This document shows, in pieces, positions 28,846-37,687 of a stretch of 64,000 nt of DNA. Under the pieces are notes generated by a model. The model had not been told where the DNA came from, did no database searches, and was given only the letters and a program-made list of their open reading frames with translations. This DNA comes from Gammaproteobacteria bacterium. GTDB taxonomy: Bacteria > Pseudomonadota > Gammaproteobacteria > Arenicellales > Poriferihabitantaceae. The position numbers and the translations under genes were made by a program. Where the stretch lies: positions 1 to 64,000 of the forward strand of contig JAUILZ010000018.1 in NCBI GenBank assembly GCA_030432755.1, in the 5' to 3' direction. Numbering within the stretch: the stretch's first letter is position 1; every line of letters begins with the position of its first letter.

Positions 28846-29508
28846 ATGGGTGATTCCGCGACGCTGGTCTATGCCCACGACCCGATGTGCTCCTGGTGCT
28901 GGGCCTTCGCCCCGACCTGGGCGGCGATTAGGGATGGTCTCGAGCGGAAAGCCGGGAACCGGCTGCAGGTGCGTCGCCTGCTGGGCGGACTCGCCCCGGA
29001 CAGCGACGCGCCCATGCCTGAACAGATGCGCGCCTACCTGCAGCAGACCTGGGCCGCGATCCAGCAGCGGGTGCCGGGGACGGAATTCAACTTCGAATTC
29101 TGGACCCGGTGCGCGCCTCGGCGCTCCACCTGGCCGGCCTGCCGGGCGGTGATTGCCGCGCGCCGCCAGGCAGTGGAACAGGACGAGGCCATGACCCGGG
29201 CGATCCAGGAGGCCTACTACCTCGGTGCGCGCAATCCGTCGGACCGCGAAACCCTGGTCGAGCTGGCGCGGGAAGCCGGGCTCGACGCGGAGCGTTTCGC
29301 GGCTGACCTGGACTCGGAAGACGTTCGCGCCGAGCACGAGCGTGAGATGGAACTGGTGGGGCGCCTTGGCATCCGCGGCTTTCCCTCGCTGGTGCTGGTG
29401 GGGGACGGCTGGGGGCGCCAGGTCCCGGCCTCCTACGGCGAGGCGGAGGCTATCGTGGAGCAGGTGTTTTCGGCGCTGTCCGAGGCCGCCGCCGGGCAAG
29501 CCGGTTAA
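28846..29508 (+). CDS. DsbA-family (COG3531-like) thioredoxin-fold protein
   Basis: This 220-residue protein starts straight into a DsbA-type fold with the redox motif C15-S-W-C18 in YAHDPMCSWCWAFAPTW. A helical insert follows, and then the closing strand with the cis-proline region IRGFPSLVLVGDG. No signal peptide is seen, so it is likely cytoplasmic, like the FrnE/COG3531 group. It is translationally close to the SDR gene (one base apart). Its 3' end overlaps the convergent hypothetical gene by 4 bases. Confidence 0.8.
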   Translation: MGDSATLVYAHDPMCSWCWAFAPTWAAIRDGLERKAGNRLQVRRLLGGLAPDSDAPMPEQMRAYLQQTWAAIQQRVPGTEFNFEFWTRCAPRRSTWPACRAVIAARRQAVEQDEAMTRAIQEAYYLGARNPSDRETLVELAREAGLDAERFAADLDSEDVRAEHEREMELVGRLGIRGFPSLVLVGDGWGRQVPASYGEAEAIVEQVFSALSEAAAGQAG

Positions 29509-30278
29509 CCGCAGGCCACCTTGACCGCGGTGACCGGGGTTTCGGTGGTATGCCAGCTCGCGCCGGAGAAGGACTCGCCGTCCCAGTACTTCACCAGGTT
29601 GCCGCCGTTGTCGTCGACCTCGGTGGACACCATCCACCAGTCATTGCTCCAGCCGATGCCGAGGTCGATGCCGCTGCCAGGCGGCGAGACGAACTGCACC
29701 CGTTTGCCGGCGGTATTGTCGAGGTAGCCCGCGGCGCCGTCCTCGTCGAGGAAGACGACGTTCCCATAGACCTGGGTGAACACCTGTCGGGCGCGGGCGC
29801 GGTGGCCGTTGGCCACGGTAATCCAGCGCCTGCCACCGTCGGAGGAGGCGCGGATCACGCAGCCGCCGTCCGTGACCGTGGCGCCGAGGATGTATATCGG
29901 GCGGCCGGCGAGAGCGGCCACGTGACGCGCGGTGCCTGGCGGCGAAACGATATCGTGGTTGCCATCCAGGTCAGCCCGCGCGAGTGAGCGGTCCGCGCCG
30001 CGCACGATACATTGTTCCCGGTTGTATCCCACTACCTGCACGCCGGAGACCGCGGCGTCGAGCCTGGTCCAGCGGGTACGGTTGTTGGGAAAGTCGCGCA
30101 GGCAGTGCACGCGGAGGCCATTGACGCCGATCTCGGTGGAAACCACCCAGACCGTGCCGTCAGCACCGCAATGGATATCCCGCGCAAAGCCACTGTCTGA
30201 AAGCGCCCGCGTCTTGCCCGCGGTGTCCAGCCAGAACACGCGAGCGTCTGCGCCAATGGCAAATGCCGATTGGGCCAT
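29505..30278 (-). CDS. Hypothetical beta-propeller-like protein
   Basis: This 257-residue protein of unknown function is built of short repeating beta units with aromatic and Asp/Gly turns (ADARVFWLDTAGKTRALSDS, GADGTVWVVSTE, IGWSNDWWMVSTEVDD). The repeated WVVSTE / WMVSTE pairs suggest a small beta-propeller, perhaps tectonin-like. No signal peptide is visible. No neighbour gives a clue. I recognise no family with confidence. Confidence 0.55.
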   Translation of the reverse strand: MAQSAFAIGADARVFWLDTAGKTRALSDSGFARDIHCGADGTVWVVSTEIGVNGLRVHCLRDFPNNRTRWTRLDAAVSGVQVVGYNREQCIVRGADRSLARADLDGNHDIVSPPGTARHVAALAGRPIYILGATVTDGGCVIRASSDGGRRWITVANGHRARARQVFTQVYGNVVFLDEDGAAGYLDNTAGKRVQFVSPPGSGIDLGIGWSNDWWMVSTEVDDNGGNLVKYWDGESFSGASWHTTETPVTAVKVACG

Positions 30279-30519
30279 TCTTCACCTCCGGATCCTTTGT
30301 CCGATCTTGTAATAGGCTCGGCTTGAACATAGGCCTGATACCACTGGCCACGCCGATACCCCCTTCAGGGCCGGAGGTTATCGCATTCCGCCGGGAGTTG
30401 CCACGGAAAATTCGGTAGTCGCGTCTGCGGAAGTGAGCCGGGATTGACCCCGGGTGGCTCGGCCCCGGTGACCACCGCAGGCGACCCTGGTGGTGCCCCG
30501 CGGGCCGGGGTAGCCGGGA

Positions 30520-31134
30520 TCAGGCCGGGCGTTTCGCGAACAGCAGTTCGCCGAATCCGGCGTATTCCCCGGCGCCCAGGCGGGCAAGGGGCCTGACCTG
30601 TTCCGCGAGAATCCTGAGTCGGCCCTTGTCCGTGGTCTCGACGCAGTCGTCTGCCACGTAGACCGATTTGATTTCGCCGAAGAACAGCATCTGGTCGCGG
30701 TTGCCCACCTTCTGCACGTGGTAGCGCTCGCACAGCAGGGCGATCTTCGAATCCGCCACCCGCGGCATGTCGAAGCCTTCCACCTTGGCCAGCTTCACCG
30801 CGTTGGCGTCCACCTCGGACTCACCGTAGGGCAGGGTGGCGGAGGTCTGGTTGAGCACGGGTAACTGCTCGACACTGGCGATGTTCACCGTGAATCGCGG
30901 CCGCTTCCCGAGATTGATGGTGGTGTCCTTGGCGCCGCCATCCTGCTGCATCCCCACGGAGAACACGATAGTGGGCGGATCCGACGCCACCGCGTTGAAA
31001 TAGGAAAACGGCGCGAGGTTATAGTCGCCGCCGTCATTCTCGGAGAGCACCCAGGCGATGGGACGGGGGATCACGGACTGGGTCATGATGAAGTACGCCT
31101 CGGCGGGCTTCATCGTGGAGAAGTCGATCAGCAT
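30520..31134 (-). CDS. Flavin reductase-like (FMN-binding split barrel) protein
   Basis: This 204-residue protein shows the flavin-reductase domain pattern: AYFIMTQSVIPRPIAWVLSE, NLAPFSYFNAVASDPPTIVF and KDTTINLGKRPRFTVNIAS. Such proteins bind FMN and either reduce flavin with NAD(P)H for a monooxygenase or act alone. No partner monooxygenase is adjacent. A palindrome cluster (31141-31276) lies immediately upstream, ending 7 bases before the ATG, so it forms the gene's leader or promoter region. Confidence 0.85.
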   Translation of the reverse strand: MLIDFSTMKPAEAYFIMTQSVIPRPIAWVLSENDGGDYNLAPFSYFNAVASDPPTIVFSVGMQQDGGAKDTTINLGKRPRFTVNIASVEQLPVLNQTSATLPYGESEVDANAVKLAKVEGFDMPRVADSKIALLCERYHVQKVGNRDQMLFFGEIKSVYVADDCVETTDKGRLRILAEQVRPLARLGAGEYAGFGELLFAKRPA

Positions 31135-31140
31135 GGTCTT

Positions 31141-31276
31141 CTAATTGGTGACAGTCAAATTGGTGACAGTTTACTTATTTGATTACCGACCGCGCATTCT
31201 CAGGCGATGGCAGTCAAATAAGTAAACTGTCACCGGATAGCCCCGCCTGTCTAATAAGTAAACTGTCACCAATTAG
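31141..31276. repeat. Nested palindromic repeat cluster
   Basis: Outer arms CTAATTGGTGACAGT (31141-31155) and its exact complement (31262-31276) enclose an inner perfect 20-bp inverted pair (31162-31181 and 31215-31234). The core motif GGTGACAGTTTACTTATT occurs fully or partly four times: two forward on the left, two reverse on the right. The cluster fills the gap between proS (stop at 31280) and the flavin reductase start. It resembles a REP/MITE-type palindrome; no transposase gene is present here. Confidence 0.8.
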
Positions 31277-31279
31277 TAG

Positions 31280-32986
31280 TCAGCGGTTGGCGAGTTCGGC
31301 GACCACCGCGTCCCTGGCGATCTCCCGCTCCTCGCCGCTGGCGCGGTGCTTGTACTCGACGATGCCCTTGTCCAGGCCGCGTACTCCCACCGTGATGCGA
31401 TGCGGGATGCCGATCAGTTCCATGTCGGCGAACATCACCCCGGGGCGCTCGTCGCGGTCGTCCAGCAGCACCTCCACCCCGGCCTCCTCGAGCCGCCGGT
31501 GGATGTCCTCCGCCGCCGCGCGCACGCGTTCCGACTTGGCGTATCCAATCGGCACGATGGCGACCTGCCAGGGCGCGATGGACTCCGGCCAGATGATGCC
31601 GCGGTCGTCGTGGTTCTGCTCGATGGCGGCGGCGATGACGCGGGTCACGCCGATACCGTAGCAGCCCATGAACATCTTCACCCCGCGGCCGTTCTCGTCC
31701 AGTACGGTGGCGTCCAGGGCGTCGGAGTACATCGTCCCGAGCTGGAACACGTGGCCCACCTCGATGCCGCGCTTGATGGTGAGTTTGCCCCGGCCGTCGG
31801 GGCTCGGATCGCCCTCTACCACGTTGCGGATGTCCGCCACCTGGCCGAGCTCGGCGTCGCGCCCCCAGTTGATGCCGAAGTAGTGCTTGTCCTCGATGTT
31901 GGCGCCGGCGCCAAAGTCGGCGATGGCCGCGACCTCGCGGTCGGTGACGAACGGGATTGGCAGGTTCACCGGCCCGAGCGAGCCCGGGCCCGCGCCGATG
32001 GCGGCACGTATCTCGGCTTCCGTCGCCATGCGCAGCGGTTCGGCGACGATGTCGAGCTTCTGCGCCTTGATGGCGTTCAGTTCGTGGTCGCCACGCACCA
32101 GAAGCGCCACCAGTTCGTGGCCGCTGTCCGCGGCCGCTTCGACCACCAGGGTCTTGATGGTCTTCTCGATGGGCAGGCCGAAGCCCTCCACCAGCGCGCG
32201 GATGGTCTTGGTGTCGGGGGTATCCACCAGGCGCATCTCCTCGGAGGGCGCCGGCGCCGGGCCGGGATCCACCGTCTCGGCCTTCTCCAGGTTCGCGGCG
32301 TAGGGCCCAATGTCGGAGAACACGATCGCGTCCTCGCCCGAGTCGGCGAGCACGTGGAACTCGTGGGAGCCGTCGCCGCCGATGCTGCCGTTGTCCGCCA
32401 CCACCGCGCGGTACTCGAGGCCGAGGCGGTCGAAGATGCGGATATAGGCATCGTACATTTCCTGGTAGGACTCGAGCAGCGACTCGAAGTCGATGTTGAA
32501 GGAGTAGGCGTCCTTCATGATGAATTCGCGCGCGCGCATGATGCCGAAGCGCGGGCGGATCTCGTCGCGGAACTTGGTCTGGATCTGGTAGAAGTTGGCC
32601 GGCAACTGACGGTAGCTGCGGATCTCGTTCTTCGCGATCTCGGTGATCACCTCCTCGTGGGTCGGGCTGAGGCAGAAGTCGCGGTCATGGCGGTCCTTGA
32701 TCCGCAGCAGTTCCGGGCCGTACTTCTGCCAGCGCCCGGAGGCCTGCCACAGCTCCGCGGGATGCACCCCCGGCAGCAGGACTTCCTGGGCCCCGGCGCG
32801 GTCCATCTCCTCGCGCACGATGGCCTCGACCTTGTTCAGCACCCGCTTGCCCACGGGCAACCAGCTGTAGATGCCGGCCGCGGTGCGGCGGATCAGGCCG
32901 GCGCGCAACATCAGCCGGTGGCTGACGATCTCGGCATCGGCGGGAACTTCTTTCAGGGTGGCGAGGAGTCGCCTGGACGTACGCAT
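31280..32986 (-). CDS. proS: Prolyl-tRNA synthetase
   Basis: This 568-residue bacterial-type ProS charges tRNA-Pro. The start [20 protein letters not shown] is canonical, which fixes 32986 as start; the longer frame to 33094 overlaps the divergent acetyltransferase gene. Class II motifs are visible ([19 protein letters not shown], then [20 protein letters not shown] and [20 protein letters not shown]). The editing insertion domain lies between, and the C-terminal anticodon domain follows ([20 protein letters not shown]). Length agrees with E. coli ProS (572). Confidence 0.96.
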   Translation of the reverse strand: MRTSRRLLATLKEVPADAEIVSHRLMLRAGLIRRTAAGIYSWLPVGKRVLNKVEAIVREEMDRAGAQEVLLPGVHPAELWQASGRWQKYGPELLRIKDRHDRDFCLSPTHEEVITEIAKNEIRSYRQLPANFYQIQTKFRDEIRPRFGIMRAREFIMKDAYSFNIDFESLLESYQEMYDAYIRIFDRLGLEYRAVVADNGSIGGDGSHEFHVLADSGEDAIVFSDIGPYAANLEKAETVDPGPAPAPSEEMRLVDTPDTKTIRALVEGFGLPIEKTIKTLVVEAAADSGHELVALLVRGDHELNAIKAQKLDIVAEPLRMATEAEIRAAIGAGPGSLGPVNLPIPFVTDREVAAIADFGAGANIEDKHYFGINWGRDAELGQVADIRNVVEGDPSPDGRGKLTIKRGIEVGHVFQLGTMYSDALDATVLDENGRGVKMFMGCYGIGVTRVIAAAIEQNHDDRGIIWPESIAPWQVAIVPIGYAKSERVRAAAEDIHRRLEEAGVEVLLDDRDERPGVMFADMELIGIPHRITVGVRGLDKGIVEYKHRASGEEREIARDAVVAELANR

Positions 32987-33065
32987 GGAGGGAACGGGAA
33001 GATGAAGAGGTTGAGCGGAAACCTGATAGTCTAACAGGCAGACATGTCCTTTGGTTCCGCCATCT

Positions 33066-33548
33066 ATGCTCAACGAACTCACGGCGAAAGACATCCCGGC
33101 GCTGGCGACATTGATCGCGGAGGCGGGGTTGCCGGCGGCTGATATCAGTAGCGCGCAGTGGCTGGTGCTGCTCGGTCAGTACGAAGATGAAATTCTTGTC
33201 GCGTCGGGTGGCATCGAACGGACTGGCGATGACTTGCTGCTGCGCTCACTGGTGACCCATCCCCGGTGGCGCGGTCGTGGCCTGGCGGGCAGCATCGTGA
33301 ATCAGTTGCACAGGCGAACCGCGGCATCTGGACAGTGCGAGACCTGGCTGCTGACCGAAACCGCGGCGGATTACTTCGGCCGCCACGGTTACGCCGCCGT
33401 GTCACGGGACTCGGCGCCCGCTGGTATCCGCGCCTCGACACAGTTTTCCGGCCTCTGTCCCGCCAGCGCCACGTTGATGTGTCGGCGGGGGAATTCCGTG
33501 GCGAGTGAAGTGTGTACCAACTACACTTCAGGAGTCGAACCTCGCTGA
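33066..33548 (+). CDS. GNAT-family acetyltransferase (ArsN2-like)
   Basis: This small (160-residue) GNAT protein has the acetyl-CoA-binding motif [20 protein letters not shown] and the C-terminal [21 protein letters not shown]. This pattern is seen in ArsN2-type N-acetyltransferases linked to arsenic resistance, but no arsenic genes are nearby, so the substrate is open. The ATG at 33066 is preferred over the one at 33051. The last 20 or so residues are unlike the domain. It is followed after 15 bases by the asparaginase gene. Confidence 0.7.
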   Translation: MLNELTAKDIPALATLIAEAGLPAADISSAQWLVLLGQYEDEILVASGGIERTGDDLLLRSLVTHPRWRGRGLAGSIVNQLHRRTAASGQCETWLLTETAADYFGRHGYAAVSRDSAPAGIRASTQFSGLCPASATLMCRRGNSVASEVCTNYTSGVEPR

Positions 33549-33563
33549 AGACGTGATGGCTTC

Positions 33564-34586
33564 ATGATCAGGCCCGAACCCTGCAACCCGATACTCGCCC
33601 GCGTGATCCGCGGCGGCGAGGTGGAATCCATGCATCGCGGCAGCGCCGTGGTGGTGGACGCCCGCGGTGCGGTGGCCCTGACCGTGGGCGACACCCGTCG
33701 CGCCATCTTCCCGCGCTCCGCCTACAAGTTCTTCCAGGCGATTCCCCTCATCGAGTCCGGCGCGGCGGACGCGTTCGGGCTGGAACCCGCCGACATTGCC
33801 CTGGCCTGCGCCTCGCATAACGGCGAACCGATGCACGCGGAGCGCGTCGCGGGCTGGCTGAAGCGCCTCGAACTAAACGACGACGACCTGGAATGCGGCC
33901 CGGCCCTGCCGGGTCACGCGCCGTCCGCCCACGACCTGATCCGGGCGAACACGCCGCCCACGCGGCGATATCACAACTGCTCCGGCAAGCACGCCGGGAT
34001 GCTCACCCTGGCGCGTCATCTCGGCGCGCCCACGCGCGGCTACAGCGAATACGATCACCCCACCCAGCTTTCCTGGCGTGAAGTGATGGCGGAACTGACG
34101 GGGATCGATACGGGGACGCTGCCCTGGGAAAGGGACGGTTGCGGCTTGCCGGCGCTCTGTATACCCATGGATGCGCTCGCGCGGGGATTCGCCCGCTTCG
34201 CCGATCCCGAGGGCCTGGAGCCGACCCGCTCCGCGGCCATGGCGCGCGTATGTGAAGCCGTCGCCGCGCATCCGGCCATGGTGGCCGGCAGCGATCGATG
34301 TTGCACCGCGGTAATCGAAAAGACCGCCGGCAGGATACTGGTAAAAACGGGCGCCGAGGGAGTATTCGGCGGCGTCATTCCGGAACGCGGCCTCGGCTTC
34401 GTTCTCAAGATCGACGACGGCGCAAGCCGCGCAAGCGAGGTGGCACTGGGCGGATTGCTGTCGGCGCTCGACCTGCTGGACGCGAAGGAAACCAACACCC
34501 TCGCGCCCTGGTTCCTCCCCGACGTGATCAACAGTCAGGGCAAGGTCACCGGCCGTGTCGAACCGGGGCCGGGTTGGGAGGCCTGA
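33564..34586 (+). CDS. L-asparaginase, Rhizobium etli AnsA-type (asparaginase II family)
   Basis: This 340-residue protein of the Rhizobium etli-type asparaginase family is unrelated to the E. coli enzymes. Family motifs are ESMHRGSAVVVD, FPRSAYKFFQAIPLIESGAA, ACASHNGEPMH, NCSGKHAGML (Ser/Lys and Cys-containing active-site region) and ERDGCGLPAL. It hydrolyses asparagine to aspartate and ammonia in the cytoplasm. It is probably co-transcribed with the preceding GNAT gene. Confidence 0.88.
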   Translation: MIRPEPCNPILARVIRGGEVESMHRGSAVVVDARGAVALTVGDTRRAIFPRSAYKFFQAIPLIESGAADAFGLEPADIALACASHNGEPMHAERVAGWLKRLELNDDDLECGPALPGHAPSAHDLIRANTPPTRRYHNCSGKHAGMLTLARHLGAPTRGYSEYDHPTQLSWREVMAELTGIDTGTLPWERDGCGLPALCIPMDALARGFARFADPEGLEPTRSAAMARVCEAVAAHPAMVAGSDRCCTAVIEKTAGRILVKTGAEGVFGGVIPERGLGFVLKIDDGASRASEVALGGLLSALDLLDAKETNTLAPWFLPDVINSQGKVTGRVEPGPGWEA

Positions 34587-34592
34587 CCGCGA

Positions 34593-36029
34593 TTATCGCC
34601 CCGTGTGCCGGTCGAGCACGGCGGCGCCCACGACAAGGACGAACAGAAGCCCCCCGGCAACGGACACCAGGCCGCCCAGGCCCATCAGCGCCATCCCCGC
34701 CAGTTGTTCGACGCGTTCCAGCACCTGGGCCTCGCCGGCCACCTTGCGCGCCACGCCATAGCCGCCGGACCACGCCAGGCCGACGATGTGCGCAAGCTGG
34801 CCGCCGCCATAGATCCAGGGTTGCCAGCGCGCCGCCCTGCCGTGGACCCGGCCGAAGCCGAGCCGGGGCAGGAGGTGATAGGTCAGTCCCATGAAGGCCA
34901 CCGTGATGCCGACGATGCAGCCGTGGTAATGCGCCGGCACGGTCACGTTGCTGCCGCGGATGAGGAAACCGATCACTCCGCCGAGACCGAACAAGACGAC
35001 GGACACCACCAGTGCGCCGTATTCCGGGGTCCTCTCGCATTCGCGGTGATGCTCGACCAGGGCCCACGTGACCGCAAGGCCCACGGGTAGTGCGCCGAGG
35101 ACGCCGCCGAACTTCATCAACTGGGTGAACCAGAACAGGTGATCGCCCGAACTCACGTCGAAGGCGGTATAGATCAACGGCACCGCGAACAGCGGCGACA
35201 GGCCGAGGGCGAACAGCACCAGCACGACGCGTGGAGACAGCCGCAGCGGGATGCCGTTCACGCCAGCCAGCCAGAGCCAGGCGATGAGCAGCAACTGGGT
35301 GTGGGAGAACTGGATGACGTGACCGAATCCCCAGAACAGGCGGTCATACTTCGCCTCCCCCTGGAAACCGTCAGTGAGACCGACCCACGACATGGCGAGG
35401 GCGTAGACGGACAACAGGGACGCGATGGCGGCAACGAACAGGCCGAAACGCAGTGCATCGACGCCGCTGATCCCCTGGTTGATCTGCCAGGGCGCCGCGA
35501 GCGTGCGCGTCACCTGGAGACCGAACCCGGCGCCGAACGTCGCGAGACCGAAAAGGAACAGCGGATTCTGCAGCACCGGAACGTAGTTGCTCATCAGGGG
35601 GTTGCCGGCGCCGGTGAACGGGCTGGCCGCCATGATCATGGCCCCCGTGGCCGCGAGCAGCAGTGCGGGCCTGGCGAGCACGTCCAGGCGCTGGGCGATC
35701 CCGGTATTCCACATCAGGCAGGTAAAACCCAGGAACCAGACCAGCACGGTGAGATCGACGTGCACCACCAGCGCGGTGTGGAAGAAATCCACCCAGGGAA
35801 TGATCCCCTGGAAAAACGGCGTACGCGAGAGCACGATCAGGATCGAGAACAGGCCGCCCAGCAGAAGCGCCAGCAGGCCGAGCGACAGCCATCCACGGGA
35901 CACGGCGAGCATGTGCCGGTTGGCCAGCGGCAGTTCGAACAGGCAGCCGGTGACGCCGGCGACCCGGGCCGGGCCGGCGCCGCCGGGCAGTTCCAGCGCC
36001 TGCCCCCCCTGCCGCTGTCCGGTGTTCAT
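34593..36029 (-). CDS. Solo heme-copper-oxidase subunit I-like membrane protein
   Basis: This 478-residue protein has about 12 transmembrane helices with the heme-copper subunit I layout. The low-spin heme His is in VVHVDLTVLVW (His90), the first CuB-position His in FGHVIQFSH (His237), and a VPAHYHGCIVG double-His segment comes late. Compared with active enzymes, the His-His pair that completes CuB is replaced by GDHL (only His297). The tyrosine cross-linked in oxidases is Phe241. It stands without subunit II. It may be a low-activity NO reductase relative, a heme sensor or an assembly factor. Its position beside denitrification genes supports an NO-related role. Confidence 0.7.
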   Translation of the reverse strand: MNTGQRQGGQALELPGGAGPARVAGVTGCLFELPLANRHMLAVSRGWLSLGLLALLLGGLFSILIVLSRTPFFQGIIPWVDFFHTALVVHVDLTVLVWFLGFTCLMWNTGIAQRLDVLARPALLLAATGAMIMAASPFTGAGNPLMSNYVPVLQNPLFLFGLATFGAGFGLQVTRTLAAPWQINQGISGVDALRFGLFVAAIASLLSVYALAMSWVGLTDGFQGEAKYDRLFWGFGHVIQFSHTQLLLIAWLWLAGVNGIPLRLSPRVVLVLFALGLSPLFAVPLIYTAFDVSSGDHLFWFTQLMKFGGVLGALPVGLAVTWALVEHHRECERTPEYGALVVSVVLFGLGGVIGFLIRGSNVTVPAHYHGCIVGITVAFMGLTYHLLPRLGFGRVHGRAARWQPWIYGGGQLAHIVGLAWSGGYGVARKVAGEAQVLERVEQLAGMALMGLGGLVSVAGGLLFVLVVGAAVLDRHTGR

Positions 36030-36130
36030 GCCGTGGCCGCCTCCGGATGCGTTAAGCTGTGCGGGCGGAAGGGTGCCCGCGCAACCGCGCGCGGGCGATT
36101 TGATCCATTGCAGGCTTGACCCCGGTTTCC

Positions 36131-36322
36131 ATGCAGGATTCGCACGAACACGAGAACCTCGCCACGATCGCCGTCCGGCCCTCGGGAGCAGCGGAGGCGG
36201 AAGGCGTGGACACCGGTAGCGGGATGGCGGGATTCTTCATCGTCGGCGCCGTCATCAACGTGGCGATCGTGGTCGCCTATTTCGCCTGGGCGACGCGCCA
36301 GTGGCGGCGCAAGGACCGATAG
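36131..36322 (+). CDS. Small single-pass membrane protein
   Basis: This 63-residue protein has a polar, acidic N terminus (MQDSHEHENL), one transmembrane helix (GFFIVGAVINVAIVVAYFAW) and a basic end (RQWRRKDR), which predicts an N-out, C-in topology. It is divergent from the solo heme-copper subunit I gene with about 100 bases between. It may be an accessory subunit or assembly factor similar in size to CcoQ, but that is inference. Confidence 0.6.
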   Translation: MQDSHEHENLATIAVRPSGAAEAEGVDTGSGMAGFFIVGAVINVAIVVAYFAWATRQWRRKDR

Positions 36323-36359
36323 CGTTCGCCGGGGAATGGTGGGGGCGATGCCGGCGGCG

Positions 36360-36860
36360 TCAGTTGGAGGCGACGAAATCATAGCGGGTGACGTGCTCGT
36401 TGATGATTCCCGGCCTGATCAGTTCGACGTGGTCGGCGCGTGGCCGCAGGCTGCAGGCGGACAGCGCGCCGCACTCGAAAACGATGTGGCCGTCCAGCTT
36501 CGTATAGGGCTCGATATCGAGTATCGCCGCCTGTTCCAGCACGCCGAACCGGCCCCGGCGATAGGTCCCGGACCCGGGCATCGCATCGGCCTGGCGGAAT
36601 ATCTCGACGATGGAACGCGCGGATACTTTCGCGGCATAGGGCCAGGGAACGTAGAGGATCGCGATCCTCTCGCCGCCGAGAAGCCGGAAGTAGATGTTGT
36701 TACCCGCCGCCGCCGCGGCCTCGCCGTTATTGCCTGCCCGGGAGAGGAATCCTGTCTCGGCGGCGCCGGGCAATTCCCCCGCGAGCGACTGCCAGGCCAC
36801 CAGCGCCAGGGCCAGTGACAGGAGGGCCGTGCGCGCGAACCGCGGAGCCCGTGAACACAT
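36360..36860 (-). CDS. Hypothetical exported protein near hemerythrin
   Basis: A protein of about 166 residues with a signal peptide (FARTALLSLALALVAWQSLA) and a mature part containing GNNIYFRLLGGERIAILYVP and two cysteines late (FECGALSACSLRPRA). I do not recognise a family. It starts 4 bases after the hemerythrin stop, so it is probably co-transcribed with that gene and would share control by the Dnr-type box at 37435. The longer frame to 37124 is a shadow of the hemerythrin gene. Confidence 0.6.
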   Translation of the reverse strand: MCSRAPRFARTALLSLALALVAWQSLAGELPGAAETGFLSRAGNNGEAAAAAGNNIYFRLLGGERIAILYVPWPYAAKVSARSIVEIFRQADAMPGSGTYRRGRFGVLEQAAILDIEPYTKLDGHIVFECGALSACSLRPRADHVELIRPGIINEHVTRYDFVASN

Positions 36861-36864
36861 CCGG

Positions 36865-37344
36865 CTAGGAGCGGCCACGCGGGACCCCACTGATGCGTTC
36901 ACGGATGCGCGCGGAGATACCGTCGCCCGCTTCCCCTTCCACCATGAAATCTTCCCGGTGCAGGCGCGCATCGAAGGTGGAGAAATGCACCTGGAACCAG
37001 TCCGCCAGCCGCGTCTTGAAAGCCTCCGTGTCCACCGCGGTGGCATCCTCGTAGCGCTGCGTGATCTCCTGGATCTCGTCCAGCAGCCGGTGGTGATCGG
37101 CGGCATGTTCGCGGTACTGGTCATAGCCGTGGCGCCGCATCATTTCCTCCTCGAGGGCGAAATGCGAGGAGATATCTCCGTACACGTCTCCAAGGTCCGC
37201 GATGATGCGTTCACGCGTTGCGTCCTCGTCCACCAGTTCAAGCAGCGCGTTCAACTGGTCCACCAGCTCCCGGTGTTCGTGATCGATCCCCGGGATCCCG
37301 GTGCTGAAAGCATCCGACCAATCGATCCGGCTCATCGTTCCCAT
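36865..37344 (-). CDS. Bacteriohemerythrin
   Basis: This 159-residue protein has the hemerythrin diiron ligand pattern: GIDHEHRELVD, SSHFALEEEMM, ADHHRLLDEI and HFSTFDARL. Hemerythrins bind O2, and some bind or reduce NO, in a four-helix bundle. The C terminus has an extra 30 residues. It is divergent from the CuA oxidoreductase operon. The FNR/Dnr-type box at 37435-37448 lies between them, so induction under low oxygen or NO is plausible. Two ATGs (codons 1 and 4) are possible starts. Confidence 0.88.
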   Translation of the reverse strand: MGTMSRIDWSDAFSTGIPGIDHEHRELVDQLNALLELVDEDATRERIIADLGDVYGDISSHFALEEEMMRRHGYDQYREHAADHHRLLDEIQEITQRYEDATAVDTEAFKTRLADWFQVHFSTFDARLHREDFMVEGEAGDGISARIRERISGVPRGRS

Positions 37345-37434
37345 CGGCCGGGACGGCCGCGCGGCGTCGGTATCAAGCGTGAGACGTTCGTTCGCACCAT
37401 GTGCGCCATGGTATGAAAAAACCGCCGATTTGAT

Positions 37435-37448
37435 TTGACTTTTATCAA
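37435..37448. promoter_or_regulatory. FNR/Dnr-type box between hemerythrin and CuA oxidoreductase operon
   Basis: TTGAC-TTTT-ATCAA matches the FNR/Dnr consensus TTGAT-N4-ATCAA at 9 of 10 positions. Its centre is about 71 bases before the GTG of the plus-strand operon and 97 bases before the hemerythrin ATG, so it could control both. Confidence 0.75.
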
Positions 37449-37512
37449 GGAGGCGCAGGGGCCGGGGGAATTACGTTAGCCATACCTGTTCCGCACCATC
37501 AGGAGGCCTGTC

Positions 37513-37674
37513 GTGTCAGAAGAACAAGAGCGCCCGGAGCCCGAGCGCATTCCATTCATGCAGCGGGTGATCGAGAACCCGTTTCTTCTCCTGTTTCTCG
37601 GCGTGGTCATGCCCACGGTGTTCTACATCCTGTGGGGCGTCATGGAGATCGCCACCATTCCCGTAGCCAATTGA
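37513..37674 (+). CDS. Small membrane subunit at the head of the CuA oxidoreductase operon
   Basis: This 53-residue protein has a GTG start with a perfect AGGAGG at 37501-37506, 6 bases upstream. The sequence is charged at first (SEEQERPEPERIPFMQRVIE), followed by one transmembrane helix (PFLLLFLGVVMPTVFYILWG). The stop at 37674 is 13 bases before the subunit II gene. Small single-helix subunits are common in heme-copper enzymes. The strong ribosome-binding site and position make this a real gene despite its size. Confidence 0.8.
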   Translation: MSEEQERPEPERIPFMQRVIENPFLLLFLGVVMPTVFYILWGVMEIATIPVAN

Positions 37675-37687
37675 GGGGGCAAGCACG

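Noticed and set aside
30279..30519. GC-rich gap after the flavin reductase gene as a possible RNA gene
   Set aside because: Several small GC hairpins can be drawn, but no repeat, conserved motif or covarying partner is visible in this window.
31346..33034. 562-residue plus-strand open frame opposite proS
   Set aside because: Antisense shadow of a canonical prolyl-tRNA synthetase; no domain signature.
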